DNA of 38,651 bases from Bifidobacterium breve (GTDB taxonomy: Bacteria; Actinomycetota; Actinomycetes; S36-B12): positions 1 to 38,651 of the forward strand of contig CAMCYV010000001.1 in assembly GCA_945885645.1 (NCBI GenBank). Direction: 5' to 3'. The notes below the pieces were generated by a model. That model saw only the letters and a program-made list of their open reading frames with translations, did no database searches and was not told the DNA's origin. Made by a program: the position numbers and the translations under genes. Positions within the stretch are counted from its first letter, which is position 1. Each line of letters begins with the position of its first letter. This document shows positions 23,878 through 32,121 of the stretch, piece after piece.

Positions 23878-25086
23878 CTATCGAGGGCCGTGTACCGGCT
23901 CATGGGCGAGCAGTCGACGAATCGTTTCATGGGCGTGCTGAACGGCAATCTCATTACGACCGATGGTCATGTACTGATCAGCGAGTGAAGCGAGGCCATT
24001 TTGCACGTCGGTCTGCGCCGTGTAGTCCTCATCACGGAAGGCAGCGAAAAACCATTCGGCGGTTTTCTCTGCCTCGAGAAACTCTTCGGGAGTTTGGGGC
24101 GGCGTGCGCAGCAGCGTTGTCTGCCACGTCATTGACTCACCCCATGAGTCACCCGGAAGCATGATCGAGATTACGGTGCGCTCACGCAATCCACCAGCAA
24201 TCGCCATACCTGGAAAGACCCAGTACACAAGGCCCATGGCCTCTGCGGGATCCCATTCATCTCGCGGTTTTTCCATCATGGCGTCAAGGGTTTTCAGCGC
24301 GAACACATTACGCACGTGCGGACCAAATGAATCTAACGTCATGCGGTTGGTGTGGTTGGTGAGGGCAACGGTTTTTGCGTGCAGTGAACTGAAGTGATAA
24401 CCCTCGAGGTACCCGTCCAAAGTCACTTTCCAGTTGGGGCCGGGCAATGTTTTCGTGGTGAAGTGTGTGCACTTGTCAAGCTCGAGCGCCTCGAGGTGCG
24501 GCAGTACCTCACCGAGCCAAGCGTCGATCCCCAAGTCCATGTCGGGGGTAAGTCCAATGAAAATGAAACCGGCCCGTTCTACACACGGCAGTTGCACCAA
24601 ACTGAAATCTTCTTTGTTTACTTCACCGAAAGTATCTTCACCGGGAACTCCCGTAAGTTTTCCGTCGGTGTCATAGGTCCACGAGTGGTAGCCACAGGTG
24701 AATCTGCGCGCACTTCCGCAGCCATCGGCTAGAAGTTTCATGGCGCGGTGACGACACACATTGATCATCGCTCGCATCGTGCCGTCCTTGCCGCGAACAA
24801 GGATGATTTCTTTGCCGACCACTCGCATTGTTTTAAAGTCACCAACGTTTGCGAGTTCGGCCGAAGTACCTACTGGCAAGGGAATTGCTTGAAAGATCTC
24901 CTTGATCTCCCGTTCCCACAAATCTTGATCCAAGTACTCCGAAATCGGGACCTTCAGTTGCTCAGGTGCCATGTCGGTCGTCTGGTTACGCAGATGGGAA
25001 GCAAGTCGATCAAGGATGGACATTGCTTCTTCACGGCTCAACGCGGTGTGCGTGCCCGATGTGTATTGGGGCAGTGTCTCGGTCAT
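23878..25086 (-). CDS. Rieske non-haem iron oxygenase, large subunit
   Basis: A 402-aa aromatic-ring-hydroxylase-type alpha subunit, complete. The Rieske 2Fe-2S ligands are C111 and H113 (NVCRHRAM) and C131 and H134 (FTCGYHSWTY). The mononuclear iron site shows H231 and H236 in DGYLEGYHFSSLH; the third, carboxylate ligand is expected further on but I could not pin it. The enzyme would use O2 and electrons from a ferredoxin to hydroxylate or demethylate a substrate. It is last in the operon NTF2-like, phosphohistidine protein, histidine phosphatase, Rieske, with a 34-nt gap. No reductase gene is in the window; the ferredoxin at 35621 is a candidate donor. The ribosome-binding site is poor (GAGG about 13 nt upstream). 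Confidence 0.93.
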   Translation of the reverse strand: MTETLPQYTSGTHTALSREEAMSILDRLASHLRNQTTDMAPEQLKVPISEYLDQDLWEREIKEIFQAIPLPVGTSAELANVGDFKTMRVVGKEIILVRGKDGTMRAMINVCRHRAMKLLADGCGSARRFTCGYHSWTYDTDGKLTGVPGEDTFGEVNKEDFSLVQLPCVERAGFIFIGLTPDMDLGIDAWLGEVLPHLEALELDKCTHFTTKTLPGPNWKVTLDGYLEGYHFSSLHAKTVALTNHTNRMTLDSFGPHVRNVFALKTLDAMMEKPRDEWDPAEAMGLVYWVFPGMAIAGGLRERTVISIMLPGDSWGESMTWQTTLLRTPPQTPEEFLEAEKTAEWFFAAFRDEDYTAQTDVQNGLASLADQYMTIGRNEIAVQHAHETIRRLLAHEPVHGPR

Positions 25087-25120
25087 AGAAAAATACTACA
25101 CCTCGGTAGCAAGTGAGTGA

Positions 25121-25834
25121 TCAGTTTGTCCGGATGCCGTCATGCAGGTGCTGGCTCTCATTGATTGAATGCACTCGACGAATATCTCCCTTAATCCACA
25201 CCCGGCTCAGTGAACAGTGTGATGGCAAGAAGAACATGTCTTCTTCGATCCCCAAGATCTCACTAATGACTGCATTGATGACACCGCCGTGGCTCACCAA
25301 AACAATGTGCTGTCCTTCGTAGTCTGCAATCAATTTTTTAATGGCTCCCATGACGCGGGCACGAAACTCTGCTGAACCTTCACCAAAAAACATGTGGTCC
25401 CACATGACTTGGCGATAAAAGGCCTGCTCGCGTGCGGCCCATTCCTCGGGGTCAACCAAAGTCTGCGGGTTAACCCCTGGTTCGAGCTCGCGGTAAGACG
25501 CGATCTCAACAAACTCAGGACGCACTTCTGGTGTGAGCCCGAGCGGAAACGCAATGATCTCCGCTGTTTCCTTTGCCCGATGCATTGAGCTACACACGAC
25601 AACATCAACTTCCTGCTCGGTCAGCACACCTGCAAGTGCAGCTGCCTGAACCCGACCAAGATCACTCAACATTGGGTCATCCCACGCGGTGTGGTCAAAC
25701 TCTTCTTCGGTTGGGAACACCTGCTGGGCATGGCGAACCAACGTCAGTCGGGTAACACCATCTTCGAGCAGGAGAAACGGGATCCGAACAGAAAACGGTG
25801 GCTCAGGTGACAGCGGAGGAAGAACTATCTTCAT
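25121..25834 (-). CDS. Histidine phosphatase family protein, catalytic residues intact
   Basis: A 237-aa phosphoglycerate-mutase-fold phosphatase. Both catalytic histidines are present: H35 in LVRHAQQ and H182 in LVSHGGVINAV. Its ATG overlaps the TGA of the upstream swivelling phosphohistidine gene by 4 nt (ATGA), so the two proteins are probably made together. This suggests it removes or hydrolyses the phosphoryl group from the product of that protein, or dephosphorylates a pathway intermediate. An N-terminal extension of about 28 residues (MKIVLPPLSPEPPFS...) precedes the domain. Specificity cannot be told from sequence. Confidence 0.9.
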   Translation of the reverse strand: MKIVLPPLSPEPPFSVRIPFLLLEDGVTRLTLVRHAQQVFPTEEEFDHTAWDDPMLSDLGRVQAAALAGVLTEQEVDVVVCSSMHRAKETAEIIAFPLGLTPEVRPEFVEIASYRELEPGVNPQTLVDPEEWAAREQAFYRQVMWDHMFFGEGSAEFRARVMGAIKKLIADYEGQHIVLVSHGGVINAVISEILGIEEDMFFLPSHCSLSRVWIKGDIRRVHSINESQHLHDGIRTN

Positions 25835-27567
25835 ACAGACTCAATCACCTTCACGGTGCCGGTGGATCCATCGAGTTCAACGAGCGTGCCACTCGGCAGT
25901 GATGTACTCGCACCCGCCAATGAGACAACACAGGGGACTCCTAGTTCTCGGCTGACAATCACCGCGTGGCTGGCTTGGGCACCGATTTCACAGATCACCG
26001 CACTGGCGATCATGAAAAGTGGAACCCACGAAGGGTCGGTGGTTGTGCAGACAAGAATTTCACCGGGCTCCAATGAGTCAGCGTCGGCGAGGTCCAAGAT
26101 CACCCGGGTGCGAGCCGTCACTGCACCTTGTGAACCGGGAATGCCTTTCATCTGCGTTCCCGCCGCGGCTCCGACACCCTCGGCGAACCGGCGGCGCTTG
26201 GGCCACTCACTAATCGGTGGAATTGGACGATCGCGGATCACCAAATAGGGCGGCTCAAGTTCAGCGAGTGTCAACCATTGCGCGTGCCGTGCTGCCGTTA
26301 TTTCAGTGAAGGATGCTGGATCTGCGATGAATGAATCCAATTCACTTTCCAGTATTTGGAATACATGCATTGGGTCCGCAAGGAGACCGCGCTCGTGCAT
26401 CCGACGGCCCAGTTCGCGGAAAGCGAGTTTGGGCTCCTGCATCAACATAACGGTGGCATTTTTGCCGGCTTCACGTAGTCGATATGCGATTTGACCCGAG
26501 GAAATCCCCGCAGCCAGTAAGCCTGCTGTTGCTTCGTCACCAGCAACAGCTGCGGTAAGTTCTTCGACTGCAGCTTGACGGCGTTTGGCTGATTCGCCAG
26601 CCCGCAGTGTTGGGGACATTGCGTCCTCCTGTCGGCGGACGCGGTCAATCATTTGGTAGGCGAGCGTCGGGTTGATCAGCCACGTCTGAGCACTGATTTC
26701 CCATTCGTTTACACCGCGATGACCGAACATGCTGATCAATTCATCAAATTCTGAATTGAACTTAGCCGCGGTCGGTTCAGCGGCAAGGCGTTCGGCGAGA
26801 CCGTCCATGCCAGCGTCGAAGGCAGCTGTTAGTTCTGCTGATCCGCGAACCAGACGGGAGAGATCCCAGACCCGCTCGGGCATTCCCGCTGAGGCGACGT
26901 CACCTAATGCGCCAAAGATTTGAATTGCTAATTCGGATTTACCGACCGCATCAGCGATCCCTTGCACAATTTGCGGCCCCACCGTTGCTCCAATAACAAC
27001 CTGTGCGTAAGCATCCCAACCTGGACGCTGCCACCGGGCCGAGGTGCGTCCGTACTCGACAAGAGCTGCATCCGAAATGGTTGCAAGGTCTGGTCGACTG
27101 GCACGCCACTTCGCGGCATCCGCCAAATATTTCGCGGCCAGCGCTTCCTGGGCCCCACCCAGAATTGCGCCGAAGGATTCACCCAACTTCGCCGAGCATG
27201 CTTCATTGTCATCACGCGGATCGTGAACATACGGTGGAACAGTCGAGTTTTGGCCGAAGAAAGAAATATCAATTGCATCAGGGGTCGCGCCTGGCATGCG
27301 ATGACCGAACACTCGACCGAGTGAAACCTGGTTGTAGAAATAGCCGCCCCATGATCCATATGTTTCTGGTTGCGTCCACAAAAACTCATCGGGTTCAAAA
27401 GTGCCGAGGGCGATCCAGGCATCGGCTGTACCCGGCGCCATCCCTTGTTCCCATGTCAGCGTCCAGTTCAACGGTGTGAATGGCTCCGGGCCGACTTCGT
27501 CGGCATTGGCGCGCGTGTAAATAGGGAAACGCTCGCTGGGCTCAGTGTCAGCTATCCACGTTTTCAT
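25831..27567 (-). CDS. Swivelling phosphohistidine protein lacking ATP-grasp, paralogue of 22077-23792
   Basis: A 578-aa paralogue of the protein at 22077-23792, with the same architecture. The substrate-binding part has ADTEPSERFPIYTRANADEV at the start and MFGHRGVNEWEISAQTW near residue 285. The mobile domain carries LVCTTTDPSWVPLFM and catalytic His534 in GAQASHAVIVSRELGVP. Again no ATP-grasp region exists; at 578 aa it is well short of the roughly 860 aa of full-length relatives. GGAGG stands 4 nt before the ATG, supporting a true N-terminus rather than truncation. It is second in an operon, 47 nt after the NTF2-like gene and overlapping the phosphatase by 4 nt. The two paralogues may act on different substrates or form a heteromer. 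Confidence 0.84.
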   Translation of the reverse strand: MKTWIADTEPSERFPIYTRANADEVGPEPFTPLNWTLTWEQGMAPGTADAWIALGTFEPDEFLWTQPETYGSWGGYFYNQVSLGRVFGHRMPGATPDAIDISFFGQNSTVPPYVHDPRDDNEACSAKLGESFGAILGGAQEALAAKYLADAAKWRASRPDLATISDAALVEYGRTSARWQRPGWDAYAQVVIGATVGPQIVQGIADAVGKSELAIQIFGALGDVASAGMPERVWDLSRLVRGSAELTAAFDAGMDGLAERLAAEPTAAKFNSEFDELISMFGHRGVNEWEISAQTWLINPTLAYQMIDRVRRQEDAMSPTLRAGESAKRRQAAVEELTAAVAGDEATAGLLAAGISSGQIAYRLREAGKNATVMLMQEPKLAFRELGRRMHERGLLADPMHVFQILESELDSFIADPASFTEITAARHAQWLTLAELEPPYLVIRDRPIPPISEWPKRRRFAEGVGAAAGTQMKGIPGSQGAVTARTRVILDLADADSLEPGEILVCTTTDPSWVPLFMIASAVICEIGAQASHAVIVSRELGVPCVVSLAGASTSLPSGTLVELDGSTGTVKVIESV

Positions 27568-27614
27568 CGTTCCTCCAAAAAATTAAGCAATGAATAAAAC
27601 AGGTTCAATCACGT

Positions 27615-28064
27615 TCAGGATGCACCAGAGATGACCTCGCGGTCACCCTCTTTCCACAGCCGATCCAACCGGCGGTAATCGATCCGCCAACCTTCGGGGG
27701 TGCGAACAACTCGGTCGGCGTACTCGCCTCCCAAAGCGTAGTGCTTCACCGGGCCGGGTGTTGATTCCCTGATGTGCTGGGAAATGAGATACGTCTTCAC
27801 TTCGGCCTGGTCACCGTCGAGCTCAATGAGACTTTTACCAATCAGGTGCTGGGTTGAGTCCAATCCGGTCAGGGTGCCTTCAATCATTGCTCGGATCTGC
27901 GGGGCACCGGTTGGGCAGCCAAGGCTTCCCCCGTCAAAAATGGCATCGGGGGTAAACAGGGTCTCGAGCGTGTCAAAGTCCTTGGAGTCAATTGCCCGCG
28001 CATAACGAACAAGCAGTTCCTCAATCTCAATTCGATCTACTATTTGCGCAAGGTTCATGGTCAT
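27615..28064 (-). CDS. NTF2-like/SnoaL-like protein
   Basis: A 149-aa cone-fold protein of the NTF2/SnoaL superfamily: an N-terminal helix (IVDRIEIEELLVRYARAID), FDTLETLFTPDAIFDGG, then curved sheet strands ending in WRIDYRRLDRLWKEGD. This group includes ring-hydroxylase small (beta) subunits, dehydratases and isomerases such as scytalone dehydratase and ketosteroid isomerase. The frame opens at 28091, but ATG 28064 or 28058 fits family starts better; neither has a clear ribosome-binding site and a leaderless or short-leader start is possible. It is first in the operon that ends with a Rieske oxygenase alpha subunit, so it might be that enzyme's beta subunit, though another gene pair intervenes. 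Confidence 0.8.
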   Translation of the reverse strand: MTMNLAQIVDRIEIEELLVRYARAIDSKDFDTLETLFTPDAIFDGGSLGCPTGAPQIRAMIEGTLTGLDSTQHLIGKSLIELDGDQAEVKTYLISQHIRESTPGPVKHYALGGEYADRVVRTPEGWRIDYRRLDRLWKEGDREVISGAS

Positions 28065-28098
28065 AATGAGGAAAATAGACCGTGGCTTCACTTAATGC

Positions 28099-28110
28099 AA
28101 GGACTTCCAA
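28099..28110. promoter_or_regulatory. Copy of TAGGA-NN-TCCTA motif between NTF2-like and PPOX genes
   Basis: AAGGACTTCCAA keeps the GGA-CT-TCC core (8 of 10 fixed positions). It is 34 nt before the NTF2-like start on the minus strand and 49 nt before the PPOX start on the plus strand, within the divergent promoter region. Confidence 0.4.
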
Positions 28111-28159
28111 TAAAGTCCGCTCAAGGCGATTAACAATTTCTGCGATCAAGGAGTATTCC

Positions 28160-28687
28160 ATGTCCGAAAAGGCAAAGAACTGGGAGGACGTTAAGTCCTA
28201 TTCCCTCGATGAGGCAGACGAACAAGAAATGTTCGATGCTCAAATTGAATGCACCTTGATCTGGGCCGGTAAAGAAGGGTGGCCCATGGGAGTGATCGTT
28301 AATTACATTCACCGTGATGGCCGCTTCTGGTTGACCGCAAGCGAAGAGCGTCCACGCGTTAACTCGATCCGCAAAGACCCACGAGTCAGCATCGCCATCA
28401 CTTCAAAAGGTTCGCGTGTCATCGAGCGTCGCTCACTGACCTACAAGTGCAACGCGATCGTTCATACGGATCGCGAAACTCTCGACTGGGTACTTCCCGA
28501 GTTTGCAAACGCCATGCGTCCGGGTGAACCAGAAAAGGCCGAAGCTTTCCGCGAGATGCTCGACTCCCCCGGCCGCGTTGTCTTTGAACTGATTCCAGAA
28601 ACTCGGATTGGATTCGATAGCGCCAAGATGTGGAAAGCCTCCGAGGCCGCACGTCCGAGTGATTCACCCTCCGCACCCACTCACTAA
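28160..28687 (+). CDS. Pyridoxamine-5'-phosphate-oxidase-fold (PPOX) protein, FMN or F420 type
   Basis: A 175-aa split-barrel flavin- or deazaflavin-binding protein. Recognisable are PMGVIVNYIHRDGRFWLTAS, then RPRVNSIRKDPRVSIAITSKG, and the C-terminal VVFELIPETRIGFDSAKMW. In actinobacteria such proteins often use F420H2 or FMN to reduce activated double bonds or quinone-like compounds. The frame is open from 28082, but AAGGAG lies 6 nt before the ATG at 28160, where homology starts. It heads an operon with the SDR at 28712 (24-nt gap). The cofactor is not certain. Confidence 0.88.
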   Translation: MSEKAKNWEDVKSYSLDEADEQEMFDAQIECTLIWAGKEGWPMGVIVNYIHRDGRFWLTASEERPRVNSIRKDPRVSIAITSKGSRVIERRSLTYKCNAIVHTDRETLDWVLPEFANAMRPGEPEKAEAFREMLDSPGRVVFELIPETRIGFDSAKMWKASEAARPSDSPSAPTH

Positions 28688-28711
28688 CACCCACTTGCTG
28701 AAAGGAACACC

Positions 28712-29464
28712 ATGCGCTTTGAAAAAAAGGTCCTGTTTGTCACCGGAGGCTCAAGCGGTATCGGTCGCGCTACCGCCGAGCGGGTTGTAGCAGAGGGTGG
28801 GCGTGCCGCACTGGTTGATCTCGACCTCGCGAAGGCTCAGGCTGTCGCCGCAGAAATCGGTGGCGGCTGTATCGGTCTGGAAGCGAATGTTGCTGACGAA
28901 GCACAGGTCAAAGCCGCCGTCGAAGCAACAGTTGCAGCACTCGGTGGAATTGACCTCGTGCTTGCAGCTGCCGGCCATGCAGAGTTCGGTCCACTCGCAG
29001 AGTGGGACATAGCTCGCTTTAACAAAATGATGGAAGTTCACGTTGGTGGCACTTTCAATGTGTGCAAGTACACGACTCCTGTTATGAAAGCACGGGGCGG
29101 CGGCTCAATCGTAACAATCGCATCTGTTGCTGCATTCAAGGCCAACAACAACAATGTTCCCTACGGCGCGGCCAAAGCAGCAATCGCTGGCCTTACTCGT
29201 CAGTTCACCCTGGAAGCACTCCCGGAAGTTCGCATCAACTGCATTGCACCCGGTCGCACGATCACTGGGATGACTACTCCACTCATGTTGGCCCGCGGTG
29301 GCGACATGGAAAAAGGTGAAGAGGTATTTGGCGCGGCGGTTCCCATGAAGCGCATGGCCAGGGCCAATGAGCTGGCAGCCGTAATTTGCTTCTTCCTCAG
29401 CGAGGAAGCTTCCTTCATCACGGGACAGACCCTGCTCGTGGATGGTGGAGAAACTCTCGCATAA
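28712..29464 (+). CDS. Short-chain dehydrogenase/reductase (SDR)
   Basis: A 250-aa classical SDR. The NAD(P) motif is VTGGSSGIGRATAE (TGxxxGIG), the NNAG-equivalent reads LAAAGHAEFG, and the catalytic Ser and YxxxK lie in TIASVAAF and VPYGAAKAA. The C-terminal SFITGQTLLVDGGETL is typical. The Asp in ALVDLDLAKA at the end of the second strand suggests NAD(H) preference. GAAAGGA precedes the ATG. It follows the PPOX gene by 24 nt and is followed by the hydrolase gene 89 nt later. Predicted to oxidise an alcohol or reduce a ketone in the same pathway; the substrate is unknown. Confidence 0.94.
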   Translation: MRFEKKVLFVTGGSSGIGRATAERVVAEGGRAALVDLDLAKAQAVAAEIGGGCIGLEANVADEAQVKAAVEATVAALGGIDLVLAAAGHAEFGPLAEWDIARFNKMMEVHVGGTFNVCKYTTPVMKARGGGSIVTIASVAAFKANNNNVPYGAAKAAIAGLTRQFTLEALPEVRINCIAPGRTITGMTTPLMLARGGDMEKGEEVFGAAVPMKRMARANELAAVICFFLSEEASFITGQTLLVDGGETLA

Positions 29465-29553
29465 CGAGAATTCCACGCCAAATTCTCAGAATTCATGCAA
29501 TACTCCGCTCACTAAATTAACAGAGTTGAATTCACAAGGCCACCGGAGGAATC

Positions 29554-30513
29554 ATGCCGCAGCACGAAAACATTGACCCACAATCCTTGGAACCATTGGT
29601 GGCGCTCTACTCGGCGCTTCCCGGCGGTTTCAATGCCATTCCCGACATCAATGCGCGCCGAGCAACACTTAACGGCATGTTAGAAGCGATGACTGCGGAT
29701 TTGCCACCCAATGAAAATGTGCTCCTCGAAGACCGGGTCATTCCTGGGCCCGCAGGTAACCCCGACCTCATGGTGCGGATCTACCGTCCAGCTAAGTCAA
29801 GTGGCCCACTGCCAGGCATCCTGTTTATACATGGTGGCGGAATGGTGATGGGCACCCTGGACACGGATCACCTCACCGCGGTCATGCTGTGCGAAACAAT
29901 CGGAGCGCTCATCGTTTCCGTTGACTACCGGCTTGCACCCGAACACCCAGCACCGGCTGCGATCGAAGACTGCTATGCCGCCCTTCAATGGATGACCTCC
30001 AACGCCGCTGAACTTGGCTACGGCCCTGTGGATCGGCTAGCCATTTATGGCGGAAGCGCCGGTGGTGGCCTGACAATCGCCACGGCGCTCGTATCCCGCG
30101 ACCGTGGTGGACCCTCAATTGGTTTCTTGATGGCTCCATATCCGATGATCGACGACCGCAATGTAACGGACTCGAGTCAGGCAATCCTCGATATCGGTAT
30201 CTGGGATCGCTCGGGCAATATCGAAGCCTGGGAGTGGTACCTCGGCGGCAAATCTGCTGACCAATACTCGGCCCCCACCCGGGCTAGTGACCTGACGGGA
30301 CTACCACCAACATTTATTGATGTCGGCGACCAAGACATGTTCATGGATGAAGACCTGGAATTCGCGGGCCGGCTAAAAGATGCACAAGTACCGGTTGAAC
30401 TACATGTTTACCCCGGCGCCTATCACGCATCGGAAGTCTTCGCGCCAACAGCTGAACTCAGTCAGCGAATCTGGGCCGCGCGCATTGCTGCATTGCAAAC
30501 CGCTCTGGCCTAA
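29554..30513 (+). CDS. Alpha/beta hydrolase, hormone-sensitive-lipase family
   Basis: A 319-aa esterase or lactonase of the HSL (family IV) group. The oxyanion motif HGGG is at 93-96 (FIHGGGMVMG). The nucleophile Ser168 lies in YGGSAGGGL, with Asp261 in VGDQDMFMDED and His291 in GAYHASEVF completing the triad. No signal peptide is seen, so it is cytoplasmic. Predicted to hydrolyse an ester or lactone in the pathway. GGAGG is 4 nt before the ATG. It probably belongs to the PPOX-SDR unit, although the 89-nt gap could hold its own promoter. It is convergent with the tyrosine-phosphatase gene (45-nt gap). Confidence 0.94.
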   Translation: MPQHENIDPQSLEPLVALYSALPGGFNAIPDINARRATLNGMLEAMTADLPPNENVLLEDRVIPGPAGNPDLMVRIYRPAKSSGPLPGILFIHGGGMVMGTLDTDHLTAVMLCETIGALIVSVDYRLAPEHPAPAAIEDCYAALQWMTSNAAELGYGPVDRLAIYGGSAGGGLTIATALVSRDRGGPSIGFLMAPYPMIDDRNVTDSSQAILDIGIWDRSGNIEAWEWYLGGKSADQYSAPTRASDLTGLPPTFIDVGDQDMFMDEDLEFAGRLKDAQVPVELHVYPGAYHASEVFAPTAELSQRIWAARIAALQTALA

Positions 30514-30558
30514 CTCCTTTGCGGCAGTGACCTGAAAGTGCACGTAAATGGTTGCGAT

Positions 30559-31308
30559 TTAGTCGAGGATGGTTTCGCGCAAGCGGTTGATATCGCTTGC
30601 GTCTAAACCTTTTGCGCGAGCCCATTCCTCTGCACTGCCGTAGTTACTCGTCATGCGTGCCAGGAATTCGCGCATGGTGTCCGGCTCGGAGGCGAAGATC
30701 CAATCGGGAGCCCCGGCCAAGCCGTTGTCTTTGAATACTTGGGCGGAGCGAATTCGCTCGATAATCGGGGCCATGTTGGTGGTGGTGACGTGATAGTCAG
30801 CAACAATATTTTCGTGCGAGACTCCGAGAATGTCGAGAAGCATCGCAATGACAACCCCAGTGCGGTCCTTTCCTGCTGTGCAGTGAACAACAAGTGGTCG
30901 GTTCTGCGGATCTGCCATTAAACGTAGAGCCTCAATTATTGATGGTGCGTTGATTTCAATCTGACGCAGATAGTCGTCAACCAAATTGTCTGCGCCGCCT
31001 GCTTCGATTTGCTCTGGGGTGATACCCGACTGGGGGATCATCGGCAGGTGCACCATACGTGCAGATTCGTGCCCGATCACATAACCCTCATGGGTCACCT
31101 CGAGCGCCATCCGTAAATCAACTACGAGCGCCGGAGCAATTTCTTCTGACAAATCCAACTGGCCCTGCTCGGTCATTCCTTTCGGGTTATCACTGCGAAT
31201 CACTTGACGCGACCGAATCAGTCGACCGTCTTGTACCTGTAGTCCACCAAGATCACGAACATTAACCAGGCCATCTATTCGTAGTTCTTCAGCCCGAGAC
31301 TCACTCAT
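30559..31308 (-). CDS. Tyrosine/lipid phosphatase of the MptpB-like family
   Basis: A 249-aa phosphatase with the P-loop HCTAGKDRTGVV (Cys143, Arg149), which is the HCxxGKDRTG form of actinobacterial MptpB-like enzymes, and the N-terminal LVNVRDLGGLQVQDGRLIRS. MptpB-type enzymes act on phosphotyrosine, phosphoserine and phosphoinositides. It is the last gene of a six-gene catabolic operon, overlapping the TIM-barrel gene by ATGA. A small phosphorylated metabolite is therefore as plausible a substrate as a protein. It has no secretion signal. Confidence 0.92.
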   Translation of the reverse strand: MSESRAEELRIDGLVNVRDLGGLQVQDGRLIRSRQVIRSDNPKGMTEQGQLDLSEEIAPALVVDLRMALEVTHEGYVIGHESARMVHLPMIPQSGITPEQIEAGGADNLVDDYLRQIEINAPSIIEALRLMADPQNRPLVVHCTAGKDRTGVVIAMLLDILGVSHENIVADYHVTTTNMAPIIERIRSAQVFKDNGLAGAPDWIFASEPDTMREFLARMTSNYGSAEEWARAKGLDASDINRLRETILD

Positions 31309-32120
31309 GCCTCTACACCTGCAACTCGGTGAGCCGATGCCAACATTTCGCGGGCCAAGGCAACGGGATCACCCGGATCGGATTGACCTTTTAAGGGTGA
31401 CTCAACGGTAAGGATTGTTTCTGAGGGGAGCGCGGCGATGAACTCTCGAACCGGGAGATCACCTTGATCGGGCATCAGACGCCCGTGTACGCCTTCACCG
31501 CGTGCGGTTTCCGCATCAAGCGCCGCACCTGCCCCCGGAGCGCTACAGATCTGGGCGTACGCAAAAAGTTCTGGTGGGTACAAACGCAGATCACTCGGGT
31601 GTCCGCCGGAGCGCTCCAAATGCAATGAGTCAGCGAGTACAACAACGTTGGGTGCACCACACTGCGTAACAATCTGGACGCACGTCGCAAGATCTTTCGC
31701 TGCCGAAAACAACATGAATTCAACCGCGATTGACGTCCCGTGTTCGGCTGCCAATTCGGCGATCTGCGCGAGTGTTTCCACCCTGCGTACGGGATCTTCG
31801 TCTTCCACCGTGGCGATTACATACCGGGCCCCCAGCGCCTGGGCTGCCTCCAAAAGCGGGCGGGCCCCCACGACGGCGGACGGGTCGGTCATGCGGATTA
31901 CTTCAACGTCAAGAATGTTGATGCCTTCACTGTCAACTGCGCGAGCCAACGCTTCAAGCGCACGGTCATTACCTAAAACGGCGTGGTCGATACCGGTTGA
32001 AGGGCTGGGTGTCAGCCGAAAACCGGTGAAGTCAAAACCTGCTTCGGCGGCAACGGCTGCAAGTCGTGCAGGTGGAACAGTCATCATGGAAAGATGCGCG
32101 AGTCCGAAAGCCCGCGACAA
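31305..32120 (-). CDS. Xylose-isomerase-like TIM-barrel protein (sugar-phosphate epimerase/isomerase family)
   Basis: A 271-aa AP-endonuclease-2/xylose-isomerase-like barrel. Segments include FGLAHLSMMTVPPARLAAVA, AAEAGFDFTGFRLTP, ALGARYVIATVED and GTSIAVEFMLFSAAK. Members are epimerases, isomerases or inosose dehydratases that use a divalent metal with Glu/Asp/His ligands (Glu in VEFM, Asp in ADSLHL, Glu in TVESPL). The frame extends upstream through the previous gene, but homology starts at a TTG at 32120, 1 nt after the upstream stop, with GGCGGG 8 nt before it. TTG is my best choice, not certain. It overlaps the phosphatase gene by 4 nt. Confidence 0.83.
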   Translation of the reverse strand: MSRAFGLAHLSMMTVPPARLAAVAAEAGFDFTGFRLTPSPSTGIDHAVLGNDRALEALARAVDSEGINILDVEVIRMTDPSAVVGARPLLEAAQALGARYVIATVEDEDPVRRVETLAQIAELAAEHGTSIAVEFMLFSAAKDLATCVQIVTQCGAPNVVVLADSLHLERSGGHPSDLRLYPPELFAYAQICSAPGAGAALDAETARGEGVHGRLMPDQGDLPVREFIAALPSETILTVESPLKGQSDPGDPVALAREMLASAHRVAGVEA

Positions 32121-32121
32121 T

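Noticed and set aside
22077..27567. Calling the two swivel proteins rifampin phosphotransferases or PEP synthases
   Set aside because: They lack the ATP-grasp domain those enzymes need, and nothing in the context points to antibiotic resistance; only the domain similarity is supported.
29466..29487. Inverted repeat GAGAATT...AATTCTC after the SDR stop
   Set aside because: Only 7 bp, mostly A-T, with no U-tract, and the downstream hydrolase gene probably shares the transcript; too weak to call a terminator.
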